A stretch of 64,000 nt of DNA. Origin: Oscillospiraceae bacterium (lineage in GTDB: Bacteria > Bacillota > Clostridia > Oscillospirales > Ruminococcaceae). Below, one piece after another: positions 40,960 through 47,741 of this stretch (its first letter is position 1; each line of letters opens with the position of its first letter). Under the pieces are notes generated by a model. That model worked only from the letters and a program-made list of their open reading frames with translations. It did not search any database and was not told the origin of the DNA. The translations under genes were made by a program, and so were the position numbers. The stretch covers positions 17,698-81,697 of the forward strand of contig JAHDPQ010000083.1 of assembly GCA_018434245.1 (NCBI GenBank), given 5' to 3'.

Positions 40960-42579
40960 TCAGGGCCGCACCGCAAACTGAGCCCCCCCCGAAAAGCGAA
41001 CCAGAAGCTCCTCCCGGTCCCAGGTCACCGAATCGATTAGAGCCCGCAGGGCAGCCCGACGTCGGGGCATGGGAGTGGTTTTGCAGTGGTTGTCCCATTG
41101 GGCCAGAATATCCTGCAAAGCGTCCCGGTAGTGATCCTCCAAAGGGGAAGGGCTGGTCAGGGCCTCCAAAGCCTCTACCTGAGCGGCGAGCTGGGCATTG
41201 CGCTGGTGAAGAGCGTCGATCCGCTGGATGATTTCATCATAAGCGCTCTTGTCAATGGCTTTGATCAGGGTGAACACCAGCTTGGAGATACCCTCCTGAT
41301 TGGCGGCAATCTGCTCCTTCTTTTCGGCGATACGGGCCTGATGAACCTCCAAAGCTTCGGCGGTGGCAGGACGGCGGGGGCGATTGGGCAGAAGGTCCGG
41401 TTCCTCGGGACCTAAGGCACTGAGCATGGCGCTGATGGCATCGTCCACCGTCTGCCCCGAAAGATTGGGGATGTCGCACTCACTGGAGCGGCTTTGCTCT
41501 TTCCGCTCGCAGATGTAAAGGAAACGGGGGACTTCCCCGGGGCGGCCGGCGCGGCGGATCAGCTTAGGCCGCATGTGAGCACCGCAATCCCCGCAAAAAA
41601 GCATCTCGGCCACCAAACCGAACTCGCTTTTGGGCCGCCGTTCGTGGGGAGATTTGTTGCGGGCCAGCTGTTGCTGAACGGAAATCCAGCTGAGAGCATC
41701 AATGATGGGCTGGTGCTCTCCCACCGCCACAATCCATTCCGAAACATCCCGCTGCTGGTTGGCAGTTCCCCGGGCCTGAACGGTTTTGTTGTACACCATC
41801 ATGCCGCGGCTGCCATCAAAGGCCGTTTGAGGGGAGCAGACCTCTGCCCCCAGCCGGGAAAAATAGGTATAGGCGTCGGCATTTGCCTGCATGTAGACAG
41901 GGTTTTCCAAAATCTGGCGCAGGGTGAAGCGGCTGTAGGCCCGCCCATTTTTGGTGCGGATACCTCGATTTTGTAATTCCTGAGTTACCTTGACCAGAGA
42001 GTCCCACTCCAAAAACAGCGAGTAGATGAGCTTGACCGTTTCGGCCTGCTCCGGCATTAATTCCAGGCAGTAGTTCTTTTCCCCCGGTTGCTTTCCCGAT
42101 TTGCGTACCGAGGTGTAGCCGGTGGGGGTAACCCCGCCCAGCCAGCGCCCGCTGCGGGCCAATATCCGCATATTGTCCCGGATATTGGCGGCTGCGCTGG
42201 TCCGCTCCAGTTCCAGAAAGATATCTCCCGCCAATAAAAAACCGCGTCCTAAAGGGGTGGAAAAGTCTATGGCATTGTTGACCAGAATCAGGGTTGCGTC
42301 TTTGCTTTCCAACTGACGGGCCATCTCCAGCAGTTCCCCGGTGCTCTTGCAGATGATTCCGATGTCGGTACAGAGCACGGTGTGGAGCACGCTTCTGTTG
42401 GCTGCCGCCATCAGGGAATCGAGTCCGGGCAAATCTTCGGTAAGACTGCCCTCGTCCTGAAACACAAGGCAGTTTTCCGCAGGATCCCCGAGGTAGAGCC
42501 TGACATATTCCTGACAAAGCTCCAGCTGCTGCTCCTGCTTGTCTCCCCGCAGATAGATGGCCACCGCTTTTTTGATCAA
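40960..42579 (-). CDS. large serine recombinase homologue lacking the catalytic serine
   Basis: 539 residues from TTG 42579 (GGAGG eight bases upstream). The resolvase-like domain starts AVAIYLRGDKQEQQ: Arg11 is kept, but the nucleophilic Ser (YxRxS) is Asp13. The DRLSR motif reads TDIGII (71-76), so two active-site arginines are lost too. ERTSAAANIR (125-134) and GRWLGGVTPTGY survive, followed by a normal recombinase domain. The zinc ribbon Cys329/332/357/368 is intact, then a coiled coil (about 415-500) and a short C-terminal domain. It has no frameshift or stop, so it looks maintained, not decaying. Strand exchange is not expected; DNA binding is. Confidence 0.85.
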   Translation of the reverse strand: MIKKAVAIYLRGDKQEQQLELCQEYVRLYLGDPAENCLVFQDEGSLTEDLPGLDSLMAAANRSVLHTVLCTDIGIICKSTGELLEMARQLESKDATLILVNNAIDFSTPLGRGFLLAGDIFLELERTSAAANIRDNMRILARSGRWLGGVTPTGYTSVRKSGKQPGEKNYCLELMPEQAETVKLIYSLFLEWDSLVKVTQELQNRGIRTKNGRAYSRFTLRQILENPVYMQANADAYTYFSRLGAEVCSPQTAFDGSRGMMVYNKTVQARGTANQQRDVSEWIVAVGEHQPIIDALSWISVQQQLARNKSPHERRPKSEFGLVAEMLFCGDCGAHMRPKLIRRAGRPGEVPRFLYICERKEQSRSSECDIPNLSGQTVDDAISAMLSALGPEEPDLLPNRPRRPATAEALEVHQARIAEKKEQIAANQEGISKLVFTLIKAIDKSAYDEIIQRIDALHQRNAQLAAQVEALEALTSPSPLEDHYRDALQDILAQWDNHCKTTPMPRRRAALRALIDSVTWDREELLVRFSGGAQFAVRP

Positions 42580-42798
42580 CGGCCTGTCCTCCTCCTCCCG
42601 GCGCGCAAATAACTGCGCGATGATTTGGCCATAAGCTGCCGCCGCAGGTATGCTTCTGGCCGAAACGATGTAATGCTTTTCCCATGACAGAAAAATGAAA
42701 GGGTATTGGATTCACGCTGGTATTTGTTTCGTGCTGCCAGTGTATAGCGAGGATGTCACCCTACGCGGGGAGCCCCGTTTTTCCAGCGACGGCAGGGC

Positions 42799-42822
42799 CG
42801 AAGCTGTCGCTGCCGCGACGGG
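42799..42822. repeat. 24-base direct repeat, copy 1
   Basis: Identical to 42896-42919 (begins CGAAGCTGTCGCTG, ends GACGGG); 97 bases apart. Confidence 0.8.
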
Positions 42823-42895
42823 TGGTGCGTCTGCCAACGCATGGCGTGGATGTAAGCTCCACATTGGAGCCACGATTTCTCAGCTGTCGCTGGGG

Positions 42896-42919
42896 CGAAG
42901 CTGTCGCTGCCGCGACGGG
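42896..42919. repeat. 24-base direct repeat, copy 2
   Basis: Identical to 42799-42822. Directly followed by the palindrome at 42921. Confidence 0.8.
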
Positions 42920-42920
42920 C

Positions 42921-42946
42921 GTTACTTTTCCCCACGGAAAAGTAAC
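42921..42946. repeat. perfect 11-base palindrome GTTACTTTTCC/GGAAAAGTAAC
   Basis: Arms of 11 bases, loop CCAC. A second, broken GGTTACG motif lies about 80 bases on. Looks like a dispersed intergenic palindrome. Confidence 0.65.
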
Positions 42947-43397
42947 CAAAACGTGTATTAAGACCTATGCAGGGAGGCCTGGCCGGCCCCCCTCGCAACC
43001 CCCCGCGTCAAAGAAACTGCCAAAAAAGGTTACGTTCTCCCGAGTGTCCTCGCCTTAGGTGATCGGGCCGTAAACGTCGCTTTGCGACAACGGCCACCGG
43101 AAGAGTGGATACTTCTTAGGTTTGCATATCCTTACCGCTCGTCGTCCTCGTCCCTCGGACTCCTCGCGGCGGTCAAGGTAAAATCACACATTGCCCTCTT
43201 TTTGTTTGCACCCACGTACCCAAGCATTGATGCCGCCAAGGTATACAACCCTCCGGAAAACGTTCAATAGGAGTAGCATCTACAGCTAAGCAGCTGCGGA
43301 ACGCGGGGATACAAAGGGGTGTCAAACCCCTTTGCGAGGGGACCGGGGACCCATCCCCGGCGTGTTTTGCCTCCTTTTGCACGAACAAAAGGAGGGG

Positions 43398-43550
43398 CCC
43401 TGCCGCGGCCTGAGCGGCAAATGAGCACTTCGCTGCATTCAGCGGAAGAACCGCCCACCCGGCATAAGGAAAACCCTGCCGCGGCCTGAGGGGCAAATGA
43501 ACCCCCGCTGCATTCAGTGGAAGAAAAGCCTGCTCTAGCATGAGAGAAAG
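43398..43550. repeat. two tandem copies of a 76-base unit
   Basis: Both copies start CCCTGCCGCGGCCTGAG and share GGCAAATGA and GCTGCATTCAG; the second begins at 43474. The downstream third of the unit has diverged. Confidence 0.7.
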
Positions 43551-43610
43551 CCACCGCTTTGGTACAAGCACCCCACCCTGGCCCAAAGGCCGATCCATTG
43601 GGCATAAAGC

Positions 43611-43639
43611 ATAATAACTGCACTCTTTGCAGCGATTAT
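43611..43639. repeat. imperfect palindrome of the ATAATAACTGC family
   Basis: ATAATAACTGC ... GCAGCGATTAT, two mismatches; left arm and loop resemble the element at 24476. Confidence 0.5.
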
Positions 43640-43684
43640 GGTATAATCGGCCATCGCCGATAGGCGGGCCATTTAAGATAAGCG

Positions 43685-43711
43685 TATAATAGCCGCGTTG
43701 CGGCTATTATA
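43685..43711. repeat. 12-base palindromic element after pheT
   Basis: TATAATAGCCGC-GTT-GCGGCTATTATA, perfect arms, followed by CCATATT as at 24476-24513. It lies nine bases past the pheT stop and may act as its terminator, though no T-run is present. Confidence 0.65.
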
Positions 43712-43719
43712 CCATATTT

Positions 43720-46104
43720 TTACTTCCGCAGGAATACCCCAATTTCCTCCAAAGCTTTGAGGGCCTTCGCTACCGCCTTGTCACACTCTTCATCGGTAAG
43801 GGTGCGATCCTCGGCCCGCAGGGTGAGGGCGTAGGCAAGGCTCTTTTTGCCTTCTCCCAGCCGCTCCGAGCGGTAGACGTCAAAGAGCTGCCAATCGGCC
43901 AGTAGCTTACCCATGGCCTTTTTCATGGTGGTGGTGATTTGGGCGTTGCTCACCTCTTCGTCACAAACCAGAGCCAGGTCCCGGGTGGAGACTGGAAAGC
44001 GGGGCAGGGGCTGATAAACAGGGGAGCCACCGGTCTTTTCCAGAAGAGCCGCCAGATCGATGTGGGCAAGGTACAGGGGAACATCCACCTTGTAGTTGTC
44101 CGCTACGGCAGGATGCACCTGCCCGATGAGGCCCAGAGTCACATCTCCAGCCTGCAGACGGGCGCAGCGTCCCGGATGGAAGAGGGGGTCGTCCTTCACC
44201 GGATGGGCCTCCCAATCGGACACCCTCGCCTGTTCCAGCAGTGCCTCCACCGTGCCCTTGAGGGTGAAGAAGTCCTCCTCCGGGCCGTAGAGGCCGATGA
44301 CGATTTTCTGCAGCTCGTTGGGGAGCTTACCTTCTTCGGTGGGAAGGTATTCCGTAGCCAGCTCGTACAGCCGGGCGCTTTCGCTTCTGGCCCGGTAGTT
44401 TCTGGCCAGAGCGTCCAGCATGGAGGGCAGAGCGGTGGTCCGCATGACCCCGGTGTCTTCTCCCAGAGGGTTGAGGATAACCACCGAACGGCGCAGAGGG
44501 GAATCCTGGGGCAGTAGAATCTGATCGTAGCTCTTGGGGGAGATAAAGGAGTAGGTGATGATTTCGTTGAGACCCTGAGCCAGCAGAGCCTGATGAATGC
44601 CCCGCACAAAGCGCTGCTCCTCGGTGGGGCGGGCCTTAACTTCCCCGTGAATAATGGTGGAGGGGATGTTGTCGTACCCCCAGAAGCGGGCAACCTCCTC
44701 CGCCAGATCGTACTGGCAGGTGACATCCCGCCGCCAGCTGGGGGCGGTCACCAAATCCCCTTCGATCGTAAAGCCCAGAGCCTCCAGCCAGTCTTCCATC
44801 TTCTCCCGGAGAATCTCCACCCCCAGAAATTTGCTGATCCACGCATCATCCAGCTTTTGGGTGACGGGAGCCTGCTTGGGAGCGGAAATGTCGACGATGC
44901 CGTCCACCACTTCTCCTGCCCCCAGCAGCTCCACCAGCTCACAGGCCCGCTTAAGGGCGGGGATGCAGTTTTCCGGGTCCTGCCCCTTTTCAAAGCGGGA
45001 GGAGCTTTCGGTCCGCAGTCCCAGCTGCTTGGAGGTGGTTCTCACCGATGGCCCGAAGAAGCAGGCAGATTCAAAGACTACGGTTTGGGTGGTTTCATAA
45101 ACGCCGGAAAACTCGCCACCCATTACTCCCGCCACGGCGGAAGGGGCGCTTTCGTCGGCGATGACCAGCATCTCGGGGGCAAGGGTGCGCTCCACCCCGT
45201 CCAAAGTGGTGATCTTTTCACCGGGGGTGGCGTTGCGGACCACAATCTGGTTACCCTTGACGTGAACCAGATCAAAGGCGTGCATGGGCTGGCCGTATTC
45301 CAGCATCACATAGTTGGTGATGTCCACCATGTTGTTGATGGGGCGAACGCCACAGGCCCGCAGACGCTCCCGCATCCAGCGGGGGGAGGGGCCGATCTTT
45401 ACATTCTTGACTACGGCGGCGGAGTAGCGCAGGCACAGCTCCTGATTTTCCACCCGCACCTTGAGGTAATCGTCGATGCTGCCCCCCGAGCCCTTGACCA
45501 CCGGCTCATGGAGCTTTAGGGGGACATTGTAGGTGACGGCGGCTTCCCGGGCCAGCCCTCGGATCGAGAGGCAGTCGGGACGGTTAGGGGTGATTTCAAA
45601 CTCCACCATGGTGTCGTTGAGGCCGATGACTTCCAGGGCATCCTGGCCCAGCTTTTCCACAGGGCAGTCCTCTCCCAGTAGGAAGATACCGTCCTCTCTG
45701 GCATAGGGAAAGTCCCCGTGGGTCAAGCCCAGCTCCTCCAAAGAGCCCAACATACCCTCGCTAACCTCGCCCCGCAGCTTACCCTTTTTGATCTTCTGGC
45801 CCTCGGCGGTGACCGAGCCATCGGTAAAGACGGGGACGTAGGCGCCGGGCACTACGTTGTCTGCTCCGGTAACAATTTGCAGAGGCTTTTCTCTCCCCAC
45901 GTCAATTTGGCAGATATATAGGGAATTAGCATTGGGGTGCTTAATTACTTCCAGCACCTTACCTACCACCACGCCGGAAACGGGGCCACCCTCTATTTCG
46001 TAGCCCTCCACCTTGGAGCCGCTCATGGTCATGTCGGCGGCAAACTGTTTGATGGGTACATTGAGATCCACATAATCTGAAAGCCATTTCATGCTGAGAT
46101 TCAT
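43720..46104 (-). CDS. pheT: phenylalanyl-tRNA synthetase beta subunit
   Basis: 794 residues, normal length for the long bacterial form. MNLSMKWLSDYVDLNVPI opens it. The tRNA-binding (EMAP-like) domain is at about 40-150 (VVVGKVLEVIKHPNANSLYI). The B3/B4 editing domain follows (MLEYGQPMHAFDL, LVIADESAPSAVAGVMGGE), then B5 and the catalytic-like core. The C-terminal FDX-ACB anticodon-binding domain is at about 700-794 (PRFPVSTRDLALVCDEEV). It works as an alpha2-beta2 enzyme with PheS, the gene 84 bases upstream, under a T-box. Confidence 0.97.
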   Translation of the reverse strand: MNLSMKWLSDYVDLNVPIKQFAADMTMSGSKVEGYEIEGGPVSGVVVGKVLEVIKHPNANSLYICQIDVGREKPLQIVTGADNVVPGAYVPVFTDGSVTAEGQKIKKGKLRGEVSEGMLGSLEELGLTHGDFPYAREDGIFLLGEDCPVEKLGQDALEVIGLNDTMVEFEITPNRPDCLSIRGLAREAAVTYNVPLKLHEPVVKGSGGSIDDYLKVRVENQELCLRYSAAVVKNVKIGPSPRWMRERLRACGVRPINNMVDITNYVMLEYGQPMHAFDLVHVKGNQIVVRNATPGEKITTLDGVERTLAPEMLVIADESAPSAVAGVMGGEFSGVYETTQTVVFESACFFGPSVRTTSKQLGLRTESSSRFEKGQDPENCIPALKRACELVELLGAGEVVDGIVDISAPKQAPVTQKLDDAWISKFLGVEILREKMEDWLEALGFTIEGDLVTAPSWRRDVTCQYDLAEEVARFWGYDNIPSTIIHGEVKARPTEEQRFVRGIHQALLAQGLNEIITYSFISPKSYDQILLPQDSPLRRSVVILNPLGEDTGVMRTTALPSMLDALARNYRARSESARLYELATEYLPTEEGKLPNELQKIVIGLYGPEEDFFTLKGTVEALLEQARVSDWEAHPVKDDPLFHPGRCARLQAGDVTLGLIGQVHPAVADNYKVDVPLYLAHIDLAALLEKTGGSPVYQPLPRFPVSTRDLALVCDEEVSNAQITTTMKKAMGKLLADWQLFDVYRSERLGEGKKSLAYALTLRAEDRTLTDEECDKAVAKALKALEEIGVFLRK

Positions 46105-46188
46105 TATTTCTTCTCCCCTTGCTTATTTTAAAAGTGTGCCCGTGGCACCTTGCGAGTGGGGATGCACTTTGCTCCCCGTGAGAGGATG

Positions 46189-47208
46189 TTAAAACTGGCG
46201 CAAGAAGCGCAGGTCATTTTCGTAGAAGAGCCGCAGGTCGTTGATGGCAAAGCGGCGCATGGCGATTCGCTCCAGACCGATGCCAAAGGCAAAGCCGGAG
46301 TAGACGGTGGAGTCGATGCCGCAGTTTTCCAGCACCTTGGGGTGAACCATGCCGCAGCCCAGCAGCTCAATCCAGCCTTCTCCCTTGCAGAGACGGCAGC
46401 CCTCGCCCTTGCAGGCGTAGCACATAAAGTCCATCTCGGCGGAAGGCTCGGTGTAGGCAAAGTGGTGGGGCCGGAAGCGCACCTTGGCTTCCGGGCCGTA
46501 AAGGCTCTGGGTAAAGGTGGCCAGAGTCCCCTTAAGGTCGGCCATGGTGATGCCTTTATCTACTACCAGGCCCTCGATCTGATGAAAGAGGGGGGAGTGG
46601 GTGGCGTCCACGGCGTCGGAGCGGTAGACCCGGCCGGGGGAGAGGATGCGGATGGGAGGTTTGCGCTGCTCCATGGTGCGAATCTGCACCGGGGAGGTTT
46701 GGGTGCGCAGTACAATGTCGTCGCTGATATAAAAGGTGTCCTGGGTATCCCGGGAAGGATGGGTCTTGGGCATATTCAGCGCCTCAAAGTTGTAGTAGTC
46801 GTACTCCACCTCGGGGCCTTCCACCACATCAAAGCCCATGCCCAGAAAGATTTCCTCCACCTCTTGGAGCACAATGTTGAGGGGGTGGCGGTTGCCAGTG
46901 GGGGTTTTACGTCCCGGCATGGTGACATCCAGCGTTTCGGCGGCCAGCCGTCCGGCCAGAGCGGCTTTGCCCAAGGCCTCCTTGCGGTCGGCAATCAGGC
47001 TTTCGATCTTGGCTCGGGCCTCGTTGGCCAGTTGGCCCACCACAGGCCGCTCCTCGGGGGAAAGAGAGCCCATCTGCTTGAGGATGGCGGTGAGCTTTCC
47101 TTTTTTGCCCAGATACAACACTCTAAGCTGCTCTACGGCAGCGGTATCCGCTGCGGCTTCCAGGGCCTTTCCAGCCTCTATGCGGATGTTTTCCAATGCG
47201 GTTTTCAT
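46189..47208 (-). CDS. pheS: phenylalanyl-tRNA synthetase alpha subunit
   Basis: 339 residues. An N-terminal coiled-coil arm precedes the class II catalytic core: GNRHPLNIVLQEVEEIFLGM, THPSRDTQDTFYI, LRTQTSPVQIRTM (motif 2 region), SPGRVYRSDAVDATHSPLFH, a Cys-rich insert CYACKGEGCRLCKGEGWIEL common in Bacillota, and GFAFGIGLERIAMRRF (motif 3). The start is ATG 47208, eight bases after AAGGAG; the GTG nine bases earlier overlaps that site. Confidence 0.97.
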   Translation of the reverse strand: MKTALENIRIEAGKALEAAADTAAVEQLRVLYLGKKGKLTAILKQMGSLSPEERPVVGQLANEARAKIESLIADRKEALGKAALAGRLAAETLDVTMPGRKTPTGNRHPLNIVLQEVEEIFLGMGFDVVEGPEVEYDYYNFEALNMPKTHPSRDTQDTFYISDDIVLRTQTSPVQIRTMEQRKPPIRILSPGRVYRSDAVDATHSPLFHQIEGLVVDKGITMADLKGTLATFTQSLYGPEAKVRFRPHHFAYTEPSAEMDFMCYACKGEGCRLCKGEGWIELLGCGMVHPKVLENCGIDSTVYSGFAFGIGLERIAMRRFAINDLRLFYENDLRFLRQF

Positions 47209-47256
47209 ATCCTTCACTCCTTTTATATTCCAGCAGGTCCCATCTTATTATGACAC

Positions 47257-47520
47257 AAAAAACGCCTCGTCCACACAGGGACGAAGCGACGCTCCGCGGT
47301 ACCACCCAAATTTTTGCCAAAGCAAACACTCTGTCCGCGCCGATAACGGTGGGCGGATTCCGTTGGCAGCTACCGGTCCCTCTTGGGACTCCTCACCGCC
47401 ACCCCTCACAGGAGAAGGTTCGGTGTTGCCTCCACAAGCGGCGCTTTCAGCCGGGACACCGCCTCTCTGCTGTGGGATTGGCAGACCTACTGGGCCTGTT
47501 CCACGGGTTTGACTCTATAC
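47257..47520 (-). promoter_or_regulatory. T-box riboswitch controlling pheST
   Basis: On the minus strand the conserved T-box AAATTTGGGTGGTACCGCGG (complement of about 47295-47314) is followed by a terminator stem (CGTCC ... GGACG region) and TTTTTT (47257-47262). The upstream part forms the large stem I. A TTC triplet at the complement of 47414-47416, in GAACCTTCTCC, is the likely phenylalanine specifier. Uncharged tRNA-Phe would favour the antiterminator and raise pheST expression. A possible promoter (TTGCTT-17-TAGTAT, -10 at 47534-47529) lies just upstream. Confidence 0.92.
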
Positions 47521-47659
47521 GATACTTCATACTAGCACAATCGGGGCAAAAAAGCAAGGGAAGAAAGCGGAAGAACCGTGGTTCCCGTCGAGTTTGCAGC
47601 CAAGGTGAAAGGGGAATAAGGCAGGGCCGCAGGGGTGGTTTTTCGGCGAGGCAGAGGAC

Positions 47660-47715
47660 ATAAAAACCGTCCGCGAAACGGCCGGCTGTGACCAGGCCAA
47701 AGTTTCGCGGACGGG
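47660..47715 (-). terminator. terminator of the GntR-ABC-permease operon
   Basis: CCGTCCGCGAAAC and GTTTCGCGGACGG form a 13-base-pair stem, followed on the minus strand by TTTTTA. Confidence 0.85.
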
Positions 47716-47741
47716 GAATGGGAACGCAATGTATCAAAGAG

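Larger units (their letters stand above)
42580..43610. other. 1.0 kb repeat-rich non-coding region
   Basis: No convincing gene: open frames are short, lack ribosome sites and overlap on both strands. Contents: a 24-base direct repeat, a GTTACTTTTCC palindrome, a GTCGC/GCGAC hairpin near 43080, an AGGAGG/CCTCCTTTTG-type hairpin near 43370-43395 and a 76-base tandem repeat. It lies between the recombinase-like gene and pheT. Confidence 0.55.

Noticed and set aside
40960-42579. Active integrase of a skin-type or prophage element
   Set aside because: Catalytic residues are missing and no phage, conjugation or cargo genes flank it; spoIIID is uninterrupted.
43398-43550. Possible CRISPR array
   Set aside because: Only two copies of a 76-base unit that diverge internally; no repeat-spacer pattern and no cas genes.
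42695-43623. Several 60-140-codon frames on both strands
   Set aside because: They overlap one another and direct repeats, lack ribosome sites and show no domain.
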